Shown here: in pieces, positions 34,513 through 44,285 of the stretch
How the letters are laid out: every line of letters starts with the position of its first letter
How positions within the stretch are numbered: the stretch's first letter is position 1
Origin: Treponema sp.
Lineage (GTDB): Bacteria; Spirochaetota; Spirochaetia; Treponematales; Treponemataceae
Reading direction: 5' to 3'
Assembly (NCBI GenBank): GCA_017629095.1
Contig: JAGBXW010000021.1
Location: 1-63,863, forward strand
DNA: 63,863 nucleotides
Program-made: the position numbers and the translations under genes
The notes under the pieces: model-generated
Database searches by the model: none
What the model was told of the DNA's origin: nothing
The model's input: only the letters and a program-made list of their open reading frames with translations

Positions 34513-35500
34513 AGCTCACTGGAAGCAATAAGGAATTTTCTGAAGGAGACTCTTGACTCATAAATCGATTGATAAAAAAGTCCACCGTAGACCAGTACAA
34601 TTGAGGATTTACTCCTTGGGATTGGGCATGGGCAGCATTGGGCACCACCAGCTTGATTTTTGGACAGGTGGCAGCGGCATACAATTCTTCTTGCATCCAA
34701 AAGGGAACAAAGACATCATTTTCACCATGGATAAAGAGAATGGGAATTTCTGAATGGGAAACGGCATCCACGCAATCTATAGCTCCAAGAAAATTTCCTA
34801 TTTGAATGCGAGACAACAGGGAGGTGACAGTCACCAGGGGAAAGGCGGGCAAGCCAAGGCCATGGGAAATCTTGTCTTCCAGCTCGTCACTGAGACTGGT
34901 ATACCCACAATCTTCCACAGCAGCCACCACATGGGGTGGTAATTCCGGGGAACCAGCGGCCATCATCACTGTGGCAGCTCCCATGGAAATACCGTGGAGT
35001 ACAATCTGAGCTTGTGGATTTTGGTCAATCAAGGAGTTGGCCCAGAGTATCAAATCTTGGTGCTCCTTCCAGCCCATGGTAATGTAGCGCCCTTGACTGT
35101 AGCCGTGGGCTCGATGGTCGGGAACAAGCACATTCCAACCAGCTTGATGGTAGACAGCGGCATATTCTGCCATGGACAGAGCAGAGTTCTTGTAGCCGTG
35201 GCACAGAATTACGTAGCGGTCGGTGGGTTCAGGGGCAGCAATAAAATAAGCATGTAAGATGAGATTATCTTGAGACAAAATTTGCCGTTGCTTGGCAGTA
35301 AGGAGCATCCACTCCCGCTGTTTTGCAGAGTGACTCATCAATGGAGCGGAAGATTGTATTTCTGCAGGAAAAATTCTTCCGTTCACCTTTGTATCAAGAA
35401 CAAAAACCAACGTAAAATGGGCAATTACAAAAATCAGAACAACCGACACTACCAGCAAGGTGGAAATAACTGTGATAGTAATTTTTGTAAGGTTCTTCAT
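34499..35500 (-). CDS. Alpha/beta hydrolase, membrane-anchored (paralogue 2)
   Basis: 333 aa, same layout as the gene downstream: signal anchor (~8-30), LCHGYKNSALSM, HRAHGYSQGRYITMGW, nucleophile elbow HGISMGAATVMM, then FIHGENDVFVP and NAAHAQSQ carrying the Asp and His of the triad. The pair arose by tandem duplication. Hydrolysis of esters or peptides outside the inner membrane is likely, but the substrate is unknown. The 12 codons before ATG 35500 lie in the promoter and are not expected to be translated. Confidence 0.85.
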   Translation of the reverse strand: MKNLTKITITVISTLLVVSVVLIFVIAHFTLVFVLDTKVNGRIFPAEIQSSAPLMSHSAKQREWMLLTAKQRQILSQDNLILHAYFIAAPEPTDRYVILCHGYKNSALSMAEYAAVYHQAGWNVLVPDHRAHGYSQGRYITMGWKEHQDLILWANSLIDQNPQAQIVLHGISMGAATVMMAAGSPELPPHVVAAVEDCGYTSLSDELEDKISHGLGLPAFPLVTVTSLLSRIQIGNFLGAIDCVDAVSHSEIPILFIHGENDVFVPFWMQEELYAAATCPKIKLVVPNAAHAQSQGVNPQLYWSTVDFFINRFMSQESPSENSLLLPVSFDSK

Positions 35501-35507
35501 ACTCCAA

Positions 35508-35536
35508 AATATAGAAGGAGACAGAAGTGATTGCAA
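35508..35536 (-). promoter_or_regulatory. Promoter of hydrolase paralogue 2, leaderless geometry
   Basis: On the minus strand TTGCAA (35536-35531), a 17-nt spacer and TATATT (35513-35508), then 7 nt to ATG 35500. The gap contains GGAG one base from the ATG, too close to act as a Shine-Dalgarno. Confidence 0.65.
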
Positions 35537-35696
35537 AAAAACTCCCCCGCCTCAGATTTTACATAGATGGCTGGTTCTAGGGGATCCATTTTGAAAAACT
35601 TTTACAAAAAAAATACAACTTTTTCCCGCAAAAAAAGACAAATTCTCCAAGTTTAAAGCGAATAATATATGTGTAAAGAAAAAATCAGGAGAACCC

Positions 35697-36563
35697 ATGA
35701 AACCAATTGAAGAACTCACCTTTACCGACGATTATATGTTCGGCTACGTCATGAGAAATGAGGAAATTTGCAAAGGCCTTTTGGAACGACTTTTAGGTAT
35801 CAAAATCCAGAAGTTAGAATTTCCAACCTTGCAAAAAACCATCGCTCCCCACTACGAAAGCAAGGGTGTACGACTAGATGTCTACGTTCAAGACTCATCC
35901 CGTGTTTTTGACATTGAAATTCAAAACAGCCTGCATGACGACTTGCCCACAAGAACACGGTATTACCAGTCCATGATGGACATTGATTTACTGCTGAAGG
36001 GCAAGCAATATTCTGAACTTAAGGAAAGTTTTGTGATTTTTGTTTGCCAAGAAGACTTTTTTGAAGAGAATTTGCCTTGCTACACCTTTTCAAACCTTTG
36101 TCACGAAAAATTAAGTCTGGAACTGGGAGACAAAACCCACAAGATTATCTTTAACGCCTCAGCCTTTCATCAGGAAAAGGATGTGGAAAGAAAGTCCATT
36201 CTGGAGTATATTAAAAACAAAAAATCCACATCTGACTTTACCCAAAAGATTCACCAGATTGTGGAGCAAACAAAGGTAAATCAAGCATTCAGAGGTGAGT
36301 ATATGGCATGGGGCTTAGCAGAACAAGACGCAGAAAAACGTGGCTACAAGGCTGGTGTCACCGATGGTATTGCACAGGGGATTTGCACAGGCAGAGAAGA
36401 AGGTATTTCCATTGGGCTCCAACAAGGCCTTGAACGTGGAGCCTACGAAAAGGCTCTAGAGACGGCAAAAGCATTCCTGTCCATGGGATTCTCCCCTCGG
36501 CAAGTAGCACAAGGAACAGGGCTTCCTTTAGAAGTCGTGCAGGAGTTAGTACAAAGTCATTAA
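35697..36563 (+). CDS. Rpn/PD-(D/E)XK nuclease family transposase-like protein
   Basis: 288 aa. The N-terminus LTFTDDYMFGYVMRN is the start of the Rpn (formerly transposase_31/YhgA-like) family. The nuclease core has D and E-x-Q in RLDVYVQDSSRVFDIEIQN, and the C-terminal part is helical and Gly/Gln-rich (DGIAQGICTGREEGISIG), as in many Rpn proteins. E. coli Rpn proteins are DNA endonucleases that raise recombination, and many copies vary in their C-terminal tails. GGAG precedes the ATG by 5 nt. It is convergent with uppP, 2 nt apart, with no visible terminator between them. Confidence 0.88.
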   Translation: MKPIEELTFTDDYMFGYVMRNEEICKGLLERLLGIKIQKLEFPTLQKTIAPHYESKGVRLDVYVQDSSRVFDIEIQNSLHDDLPTRTRYYQSMMDIDLLLKGKQYSELKESFVIFVCQEDFFEENLPCYTFSNLCHEKLSLELGDKTHKIIFNASAFHQEKDVERKSILEYIKNKKSTSDFTQKIHQIVEQTKVNQAFRGEYMAWGLAEQDAEKRGYKAGVTDGIAQGICTGREEGISIGLQQGLERGAYEKALETAKAFLSMGFSPRQVAQGTGLPLEVVQELVQSH

Positions 36564-36565
36564 TC

Positions 36566-37402
36566 TTACAAAAAGATGAGGCCCAGAATTCCCAGGGGAA
36601 TCAGATACACAGCAAACCACTCCAGCTTGCCCTTGCGAACAATCTTCATGAGAACGGACAGGGCAAAAATGCCTGCAATAAAGGCGGAGATACAACCTGC
36701 AACCACTGGAGCAATTCCTACGGCAGAACCAATTTCATCCAAATCCTCCAGCTGCAACACAAAGGCTCCCAGAATAGCTGGAATAGAAAGCAAAAAGGAG
36801 AACTCTCCAGCCTGTTCACGGTCAACGCCACACAAAAGGGCTCCGGCAATGGTGCTTCCTGAACGAGAAATCCCTGGAAGCACGCCAAAACCCTGGGCTA
36901 AGCCGATTCCCAGGCCCTGCAAGGGTTTTACACCACCAGACTTACCAACAGTAAAATCTGGGTCAGTAGCAAGACGCTTTTTCCGCCGACGTTCTTCCGT
37001 TGCATCACCCAAAAACAGCAAACCAGCGGTAATGAAAAATCCTACGCAAATAAGTTTTTCATCAATATCTTCCACCACGTCCGACAAGAGAATACCAAAA
37101 AAACCTGTGACAAGGGTTCCTAACAATAAGGCAACAATCGTTTGTAAGTCAGCCTTATCTTCTGGCAGGGAACGGCGACAAATCCATCTTCCCATCACCT
37201 GCAATAAGCTCCAAATTCGCTTGCGAAAGAACAAAACCACTGCACCTAAGGTAGCTAAATGGAGGAATACATCGAATAAAAGCGGAACATCCTCTAAATT
37301 GAATAATTCCTGTGCAATAGCCAAATGGCCTGAACTGGAAATGGGTAGAAACTCTGCAATTCCCTGTAACACACCGAGTAATATACCTTCTAAAACAGAC
37401 AT
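36566..37402 (-). CDS. uppP: Undecaprenyl-diphosphatase (BacA/UppP)
   Basis: 278 aa from ATG 37402 (AGAGGA upstream). Polytopic inner-membrane enzyme that dephosphorylates undecaprenyl pyrophosphate to recycle the peptidoglycan and glycan lipid carrier. Active-site motifs are EFLPISSSGHL near the N-terminus and PGISRSGST in the middle. About eight helices. A slightly long charged loop (~140-165) lies between the third and fourth helices. Confidence 0.94.
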   Translation of the reverse strand: MSVLEGILLGVLQGIAEFLPISSSGHLAIAQELFNLEDVPLLFDVFLHLATLGAVVLFFRKRIWSLLQVMGRWICRRSLPEDKADLQTIVALLLGTLVTGFFGILLSDVVEDIDEKLICVGFFITAGLLFLGDATEERRRKKRLATDPDFTVGKSGGVKPLQGLGIGLAQGFGVLPGISRSGSTIAGALLCGVDREQAGEFSFLLSIPAILGAFVLQLEDLDEIGSAVGIAPVVAGCISAFIAGIFALSVLMKIVRKGKLEWFAVYLIPLGILGLIFL

Positions 37403-37627
37403 CTCAATTCCTCTCAATTCTTACTGTAAAACAAATTGCATCTATCTTACTGCAAACAGTGCAAAAGATACGAAAACTATACCATAAAACTACATTAAAT
37501 GCACTATGCAAGACCCAGAAGCATCATAAAAGCCAATCTCATCCTATGGAATACCCCAATTTTTTTCGCTACAATAAAATTGTAACAAATTTCTATCCAC
37601 ATCCTTCTATAAATTTAAGGAGATTTT

Positions 37628-40486
37628 ATGACACAAGCAAAATTCAATCTGAAAAAGATTTTTCAGTCATTTACCTGCCTTTCGCTACTGGTGGCATTGC
37701 TTTTTACCATCAGCTGTGCTTCCACAAAGGCTTCTGACAGTCAGCAACTGACTTCAGATCCGGCAGTACTTTCAGGAAAGCTAGAAAATGGCATGAGTTA
37801 TTTTATTCAGCGGAACACAGAGCCTGCCAACAGAATCATGTTGCGACTTGTTATCCGTGCTGGCTCCAACATGGAAGAAGACGACCAGCAGGGTGTAGCT
37901 CACCTTTTGGAACACTTGGCTTTTAACGGCTCAGAAAATTTTGAACCGCAGGAACTAGTGAACTACTTTGAGTCCATCGGCATGAACTTTGGAGCCGACG
38001 TAAACGCCTACACCAGCTTTGACGAAACAGTCTACATGCTAGAAGTACCTGCAGACGATCCCTCCATGCTGGACACGGGGATGCTGGTGTTCCACGACTG
38101 GGCTTGTGGCCTAACCCTTTCCCAAGAGGAACTAGACAAAGAACGAGGCGTTGTGGTGGAGGAATGGCGATTACGTCGTGGTTTAAGTGGCCGTATCAAC
38201 GACACCCAGCTTCCTCTTTTATTGAAGGATTCCCGCTATGCAGAACGCCTTCCCATCGGAAAAATGGATGTGATTCAAAATGTACCCCGCCAGCGTGTGG
38301 TAGATTTTTACGAAAAATGGTATCGACCAGAGCTTATGTCCGTGGTGGTGGTTGGTGATGTGGAACCAGAAAAAATCCAGTCACTGATTCAAGACGTAAT
38401 GGGGGATATTCCTGCTTCAGAGAAGCCCATTCAAAGTGAAACCTATTCAGTTCCCCTGCAGACAAAGCCTGTAGTGCAGATTATGCGGGACCCAGAACAG
38501 CCCTATCAGTTGATTCAGATTTTAGAACAGGTAGAAAGCCAACCCATCACCACTGTGGGAGACATGAAGAATACCATCATCACCCGCATGGCCAGCTCCA
38601 TCTTCAATATGAGGCTTTCTGAAATAAGCCAATCTGCCGATGCCCCTTGGATTGATGCAGCCATTGCAAATCAATTTATAACCCACACAACGGCCTTCCA
38701 TCTACTGGGACTATTGCCCTTGAACGACCAGTTTGACAAGGGATTTAATACCTTGTTGGAGGAATTCCTTCGGTACAAGAAATTCGGCGCAATTCAAGGT
38801 GAATTAGACAGAACAAAGCAAAACATCCTTGCTTCTGCAGAACAAACTTGGAAAAATCGAGATAAAATCAATTCAAGTCAGCTTGCCTCAGACATTGTAA
38901 ATTCCATTGTCACAGGAGACACCTTAGTTTCCGTAGAGGAAATGTACAAGATATATCAAGAAGTGGTTCCCTCCATCACCTTGGAAGAAGTGAATGAGGT
39001 TGCAGCCACCTGGTTCAAGAACCTTGGCACCATCCTCTTTGCCGTGATTCCAGAAAACACCACCAATTTCCCTAATCAAGAGGAATTACTGGCACAATGG
39101 CAGAATTTCAAACCTGCAAAGCCACTGGAACCCTATACCGAAGGTAACTTAGACGGCGATTTGATGACAATTCCTAGCCAACAGGGGACGGTGAGCTATG
39201 AGGGAACTTTACCAGGAACAGATATTCAGTCTTACAAAATGTCCAATGGCGCCACCTTGTTGCTGAATCAAACTGATTTCAAGCACAACGAAATCTTGTT
39301 CAATGCTGTTAGCAAAGGTGGACTTTCCCTTCTTTCCGACAAAGACTTTCCATCAGGAGCCTTTGCCGTAAGCTACAACGATTTGTCTGGTCTCAATGGC
39401 TTTACCCCCACAGACTTGCAGAAAAAGCTGGCAGGAAAAAATGTTTCCCTGTACACATACATTGGAAACTACAACGAGCAACTCACTGGTTCCACCTCCA
39501 CCCAGGACTTGGAAACCTTGATGCAGTTGATTCATCTTCAGTTTACCGCAGCAGATTTTACAGACACCGCTTGGGCAAATCTCATGAATAGCGCCACCTT
39601 GCAGGCTCAAAGTCATGGCTCCCAGCCCGACGATGTTTTTTCAGACAAGATAATTCAGCTCTTGTACGGAGACAATATAAGAAAGCAGCCCCTTACCATG
39701 GCCTTCTTGGAAAAGGTAAATCCTCAAACTGCGGAAAAAGTCTTTACCCAGCGATTTGCCGATGCAGGAGACTTTACCTTTATCTTCACAGGGGACTTTA
39801 ATCAGGAAGAAATACTGGGACTGGCAGCCACCTACCTTGCTACCTTACCTGCTACCAACAACAACGAAAAAGCCATTTGGCAAGAAGTAGATTTTCCCAC
39901 TGGAATCAACAAGGCCGTGGTAACAAAGGGTCTGGAAGAGCAGAGTCAAGTATTCATTGCCTTTGGTGGCAACCTGCCTACAGTAGATGCCACCGCTGCC
40001 TATCAAGAATCAGAAATGCTTTCCATGTTACAGAATCTTTTAGACATACGGTTACGGGAAGTAGTGCGGGAAGAAAAAGGCGGCACCTACAATGTAAGTG
40101 TGAACACCTCCATGGAGTTGTATCCACAAAGAAGCTTTATGGTAGAAATCCTTTTTGGTTGCCAGCCCGGCCGTGAACAGGAACTTACCGATGCCATCAT
40201 TGCCGAGGTGGAAAACCTGAGGAAAAACCTAGTGGACCAGTCCTATCTCACCAAATTGCAGGAGTCATACCGCCGCTCCAAGGAAACAGCCCTGAAAACA
40301 AATGGCTACTGGGGTCGCATGGCTGGTAGTGCTGCACTGAGAGGCTTTTCCACCACCACCATTGCTGATGCAAACACTATTCCTAGCCTCGTAACACCAC
40401 AGGCTATGCGGCAACTGGCACAACGGTATCTTGATCCCAGCAACTACGTGGTGGTTTTTCTAGAGCCAGAATCCACAAAAAAATAA
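37628..40486 (+). CDS. M16-family zinc peptidase, lipoprotein
   Basis: 952 aa. A signal peptide with lipobox TISC (Cys30) is followed by two M16 halves in one chain. The active half has the inverted zinc motif HLLEHLAFNG (HxxEH) and the downstream glutamates in RGVVVEEWR. The second half (~520-950) is the inactive partner fold. This is the PqqL-like arrangement of periplasmic or outer-membrane M16 enzymes that degrade peptides. ATG 37628 follows AAGGAG. A TACAAT lies at 37570-37575 without a clear -35. Confidence 0.92.
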   Translation: MTQAKFNLKKIFQSFTCLSLLVALLFTISCASTKASDSQQLTSDPAVLSGKLENGMSYFIQRNTEPANRIMLRLVIRAGSNMEEDDQQGVAHLLEHLAFNGSENFEPQELVNYFESIGMNFGADVNAYTSFDETVYMLEVPADDPSMLDTGMLVFHDWACGLTLSQEELDKERGVVVEEWRLRRGLSGRINDTQLPLLLKDSRYAERLPIGKMDVIQNVPRQRVVDFYEKWYRPELMSVVVVGDVEPEKIQSLIQDVMGDIPASEKPIQSETYSVPLQTKPVVQIMRDPEQPYQLIQILEQVESQPITTVGDMKNTIITRMASSIFNMRLSEISQSADAPWIDAAIANQFITHTTAFHLLGLLPLNDQFDKGFNTLLEEFLRYKKFGAIQGELDRTKQNILASAEQTWKNRDKINSSQLASDIVNSIVTGDTLVSVEEMYKIYQEVVPSITLEEVNEVAATWFKNLGTILFAVIPENTTNFPNQEELLAQWQNFKPAKPLEPYTEGNLDGDLMTIPSQQGTVSYEGTLPGTDIQSYKMSNGATLLLNQTDFKHNEILFNAVSKGGLSLLSDKDFPSGAFAVSYNDLSGLNGFTPTDLQKKLAGKNVSLYTYIGNYNEQLTGSTSTQDLETLMQLIHLQFTAADFTDTAWANLMNSATLQAQSHGSQPDDVFSDKIIQLLYGDNIRKQPLTMAFLEKVNPQTAEKVFTQRFADAGDFTFIFTGDFNQEEILGLAATYLATLPATNNNEKAIWQEVDFPTGINKAVVTKGLEEQSQVFIAFGGNLPTVDATAAYQESEMLSMLQNLLDIRLREVVREEKGGTYNVSVNTSMELYPQRSFMVEILFGCQPGREQELTDAIIAEVENLRKNLVDQSYLTKLQESYRRSKETALKTNGYWGRMAGSAALRGFSTTTIADANTIPSLVTPQAMRQLAQRYLDPSNYVVVFLEPESTKK

Positions 40487-40525
40487 CAGCGAAAACCTTA
40501 TCTGAAAAAGTAACCTAATAAAAAA

Positions 40526-40554
40526 AGCCAGAGATTGAATCAAAATCTCTGGCT
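40526..40554. terminator. Bidirectional terminator between the M16 gene and the efflux operon
   Basis: Perfect 11-bp stem AGCCAGAGATT/AATCTCTGGCT with a 7-nt loop, flanked by an A run on the left and TTCTTATTTTT on the right. Confidence 0.9.
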
Positions 40555-40591
40555 TTCTTATTTTTCACAATTCCCAAGCAATAGGGGAGTG

Positions 40592-40966
40592 TTACATCAT
40601 CTTTACCTTGCTCTTAAAACAGGCCAACCCTTCATTGGGATATTCTTTGTGTAGTCCCTTGATAATGGACTTTACCACCTTAGCCTGCTCCTGAGTACAG
40701 ATGACAATGTACATACAGTTCAGCTGAGGCCACACAGCATCTCCCATTTTAGGTTCTGTAACCCCACGTCCCATCACCACAGGTAACTTGGTAAACATGC
40801 GGCCAGTATCTTCCTTCATAAAGGCTGTTACAAAGTCCTCTTCAATGGACTGGCTCATAATGATTTCCAAACGCTGAAGTTTTGGTGCAGCAGCCTGCTC
40901 ATCCTCAGACTTTTTGGCCTTCTTTTCTTTCTTTTCGCCGTCCTGGCTCTTATCTTTCTTACTCAT
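40592..40966 (-). CDS. Small P-II-like protein of the RND operon
   Basis: 124 aa. A charged Lys/Glu-rich N-terminus (1-30) is followed by a ferredoxin-like beta-alpha-beta pattern (LEIIMSQSIEEDFVTAF ... CMYIVICTQEQAKVVKSIIKGL), typical of P-II-like or transporter-associated small proteins found after RND pumps. It overlaps the RND gene by 8 nt, so it is translationally coupled and may regulate or stabilise the pump from the cytoplasm. No nucleotide-binding T-loop is obvious. Confidence 0.72.
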   Translation of the reverse strand: MSKKDKSQDGEKKEKKAKKSEDEQAAAPKLQRLEIIMSQSIEEDFVTAFMKEDTGRMFTKLPVVMGRGVTEPKMGDAVWPQLNCMYIVICTQEQAKVVKSIIKGLHKEYPNEGLACFKSKVKMM

Positions 40967-43900
40967 CTAAATCCTCCATGCCAAAGTTTTTCTTTGCAGA
41001 AAATTCTTCCACTTCATCATCATCGTTTTCTTCCACTGGCTTTTTGGTAGCCTTAGCCTGAGCCTTTGCACGTCTCATTTCAGCTTCAGCAGCAAACTTT
41101 GCAGCGGTCTTTTCTGCCCTGCGTTCCTTTCGTGCAGTCCGTTTTACATTATGTTTTTCACGATAGTGATTGAAAATGTAATACAAAACAGGCATCAAGA
41201 ACAAGGTCATGGTGGTACTAAAGGTCAAACCACCAAGAACAGTCTGTCCAATAGGCTGGGTCATTTCTGAACCTTCACCTGGGAAGAAGGCCATGGGTAA
41301 AAGCCCCAAAACCGTAGTTAAAGTTGTCATCAAAATAGGACGCAAACGGCTTCGGGCAGCCTCAACACAGGCTTCTTCCAAGCTATATTCTCGTTTTCGC
41401 AACAAGTTGGTATAGTCAACCAAAACGATACCGTTGTTTACAACAACACCTACCAGAACCAAGGCACCTACTGCAGTAATAATGTTCAAAGGAGAACCCA
41501 CCGCAAGGTAGATTGCCACAATACCAATTACAGACAGCGGAATGGTAAACAACACGATAAATGGATCCAAGAAGGATTCAAACTGACTGGCCATAACAGC
41601 AAATACCAAGATAACAGCCATGATAATGATGATGGCAAATTGTCGCAGGTTTTTTTGCAAAGTTTCGTAACTTCCGCTATAGGTTAGGCTAACATCATCT
41701 CCAAGAACAACATGCTCCTGAATAGTTCGCTCAACCTGCTTCTGTACCTCTTGTGCAGACTGACGCCAGTTCACCTTCTTAGCTGTAACGTGAATGGTAC
41801 GTGTTTGATTTTCACGAACAATGGACACAGGTGAAGTATTTTCTTGGTAAGAGGCAAAACTTGACAATGGGATACGCTGACCAGCTGAATTGGTAACAAA
41901 AATCTGTTCCAAGTCAAGAATCTTTGAGCGGTCCTCTTCTGCCAGTTGTACCATAATATCAATTTCATTACCGCCAGCTCTGTATCGGCTTGCAGTAGTA
42001 CCATTCATATTTGCTTTAATCTCATTGCTCACAGAATAGATATTCAATCCCAAGTCCTGCAACTTATTTCTGTCAATGACAATATCAATCTGTGGCAAAC
42101 CGTCTTCCAGACTTGAGGTAACGTCAGTAACAATATCGCTGTCGTACTCAAGTAAAGTGTTTACAATATCGTGAGAAGCCTTTTGCAACTGCTCCATGCT
42201 ATTACTCTTGATAACAACATCAACGTCGCTTCCACTCATTCCTCCCATGGAGCTGGAGCTGATTGAAAAAGTGGCCCCTGGAAATTGGCTAAAATAGCTA
42301 CGGACCTTGGCAGTAGCTTCCTCAGTGGTGTCCCAACCTGGCTCACGCTCTGCAATGGGATACAAGGTGATGTTTAAGGTTGCAGTATTAGTATTTACCC
42401 CTCCCAAGCCCATCATAGAAGCTCCACCTACAGACACTGTAGTAGACTTAAGTCCAGAGATATTCTGCATTACCAAGTTTTCCAACTGACGCATCACCAT
42501 ATCAGTAGATTCAAGTCTTGTTCCCTTGGGCATTTCCAAGCTTACGGAAATGGTATTGGAAGCCTGCTCTGGCATGTTGATAAATCCAACCACAGGAATC
42601 AATGCGATACTTGCTATCAACATCACCAAAATCACTGCCAAAAGCAAAATCTTGTGATGAAGCACCCAACGTACACAGTTTGCATAACCATTGTCCAAGC
42701 GATCAAAGAATCCACCAATAGCACGGTCAAATTTTCCTGCCACACCAGTCAGCTGACGCTTTGCAATATTTTCCAACTTTAAGTACTTGGAAGAAAGCAC
42801 TGGTACCAAAATAACCGCTACCAAAAGACTACAAATCAGAGAGAACACAACGGTAAAGGTAAGACCAGAGAAAATCTGTCCCATAACACCAAGTTCACTA
42901 CTGTACATAATCAATGGAAGGAATACACAAATGGTAGTCAAAGTACTGGCAATAATAGCCATCAACATTTCCTGGGAACCAAGAATAGCTGCGGCTTTCG
43001 GCTTTGCCCCCTTAGCTCGGTAGGAATAAATGTTCTCCAAAATAACGATGGAGTTATCCACCAACATACCAACACCCAAGGAAAGACCAGCCAAGGTCAT
43101 GAGGTTCAAGGAGAAGCCTGCAAACTTCATTACTCCCAAGGTGATAATCAAGGAGATAGGAATGGTCAAGCTGATAATGATGGTACTCTTGATACTGCGG
43201 AGGAAGACCAAAAGCACCAACACGGCCAAAACAGCACCAGATACTACAGAGCTTACAATGTTATTGATAGAAACTTCGATAATATCTGTAGTATTCATTT
43301 CTTCTGTAAGTTTTACATCTGAAGGAAGGGCAGCTTGAATTAACTTTACCTGCTCTCGAACCTGTTCAGCAGCCTGCACTGAGTTTTTACCACTCTGCTT
43401 TTGGATGCTCAAAATAACACAGGGCACGCCGTTCAAATATGCCAAGCTGGAAACTTGCTTGTAGCCTTCATACACGTCAGCAATATCACGGAGCAAAATC
43501 TTGCTCACCGAAGGCATCATCCCCATGGCAGACACTCCAGAGGTTTTATAAGCAATTACTGTGTTACGAATATCCTCCAAAGAAGTGTACTCACCAGAAG
43601 TGGTAATAGTATAGGTAGTATCTGCTTCGGAGATATTTCCTCCAGAACCCTCCACATTCTGGGCTCCAATCATCTGAGCAATCTGGGTAATGGTAAGAGA
43701 ATATGCCTCCAATCGGTCTCGAGGAATATCAATGATAATGGCCTTTTCTCTACCACCATTGATGGAGGCAGAAGCAACGCCATCAACCTGTTCCAAGCGA
43801 GGCTGCACAATGTCTTCCGCATACTGCCGTAATTCCTCTGGAGTTCTGTCTCCACTCAAAACATAGGACATGATGGGCATCATGGAAGGGTCAGCACGAA

Positions 43901-44285
43901 CAATCAGAGGTGAGTCTGCATCAGAAGGCAAATATGAACGAACCAAGTCGATTTTGTCTCGAATTTCATTGGTGGCCGTATCAAGATCCGTACCAAAAAT
44001 AAATTCCAACATAATCAAACTAGAACCAGAAGAGGATATGGATTGCATATTTTTCAATCCCGTTACACTGGAAACACCACTTTCCAAGGTTCTGGTAACA
44101 GAACGCTCTACTTCCTCTGGACCAGCATTGGTGTAGGTGGTTGCAATAGCGATATAAGGAATTTCCATATCTGGCAGCAAGTCAATGGGTAACTCTGCTG
44201 TAGAGTAAATACCCAAGGCTGTCAGAATAACAAAGAGTATCAAAATTGTAGTTGGTTTTGATACCGCCAGTTTAGACAGGCTCAT
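40959..44285 (-). CDS. RND efflux transporter, AcrB/MdtB-like
   Basis: 1108 aa inner-membrane proton-driven pump. Twelve helices and two large periplasmic porter loops fit the HAE1 family: N-terminal KPTTILILFVILTALGIYS, LSLGVGMLVDNSIVILENI, ASQFESFLDPFIVLFTIPLS and the C-terminal LRKREYSLEEACVEAARSR followed by RPILMTTLTTVLGLLP. The cytoplasmic C-terminus is extended by ~60 charged residues (Lys/Ala/Glu-rich, then acidic), unusual for AcrB. Operon with the adaptor 1 nt upstream and the P-II-like gene downstream. Confidence 0.95.
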   Translation of the reverse strand: MSLSKLAVSKPTTILILFVILTALGIYSTAELPIDLLPDMEIPYIAIATTYTNAGPEEVERSVTRTLESGVSSVTGLKNMQSISSSGSSLIMLEFIFGTDLDTATNEIRDKIDLVRSYLPSDADSPLIVRADPSMMPIMSYVLSGDRTPEELRQYAEDIVQPRLEQVDGVASASINGGREKAIIIDIPRDRLEAYSLTITQIAQMIGAQNVEGSGGNISEADTTYTITTSGEYTSLEDIRNTVIAYKTSGVSAMGMMPSVSKILLRDIADVYEGYKQVSSLAYLNGVPCVILSIQKQSGKNSVQAAEQVREQVKLIQAALPSDVKLTEEMNTTDIIEVSINNIVSSVVSGAVLAVLVLLVFLRSIKSTIIISLTIPISLIITLGVMKFAGFSLNLMTLAGLSLGVGMLVDNSIVILENIYSYRAKGAKPKAAAILGSQEMLMAIIASTLTTICVFLPLIMYSSELGVMGQIFSGLTFTVVFSLICSLLVAVILVPVLSSKYLKLENIAKRQLTGVAGKFDRAIGGFFDRLDNGYANCVRWVLHHKILLLAVILVMLIASIALIPVVGFINMPEQASNTISVSLEMPKGTRLESTDMVMRQLENLVMQNISGLKSTTVSVGGASMMGLGGVNTNTATLNITLYPIAEREPGWDTTEEATAKVRSYFSQFPGATFSISSSSMGGMSGSDVDVVIKSNSMEQLQKASHDIVNTLLEYDSDIVTDVTSSLEDGLPQIDIVIDRNKLQDLGLNIYSVSNEIKANMNGTTASRYRAGGNEIDIMVQLAEEDRSKILDLEQIFVTNSAGQRIPLSSFASYQENTSPVSIVRENQTRTIHVTAKKVNWRQSAQEVQKQVERTIQEHVVLGDDVSLTYSGSYETLQKNLRQFAIIIIMAVILVFAVMASQFESFLDPFIVLFTIPLSVIGIVAIYLAVGSPLNIITAVGALVLVGVVVNNGIVLVDYTNLLRKREYSLEEACVEAARSRLRPILMTTLTTVLGLLPMAFFPGEGSEMTQPIGQTVLGGLTFSTTMTLFLMPVLYYIFNHYREKHNVKRTARKERRAEKTAAKFAAEAEMRRAKAQAKATKKPVEENDDDEVEEFSAKKNFGMEDLDE

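Noticed and set aside
35697..36563. Insertion sequence suggested by the transposase-like annotation of the Rpn protein
   Set aside because: No terminal inverted repeats or target duplications are visible. Rpn proteins are usually stand-alone nucleases.
36576..37487. A 303-codon open frame on the plus strand opposite uppP
   Set aside because: Its protein is basic and low-complexity with no family features. The opposite strand encodes a complete UppP with both active-site motifs.
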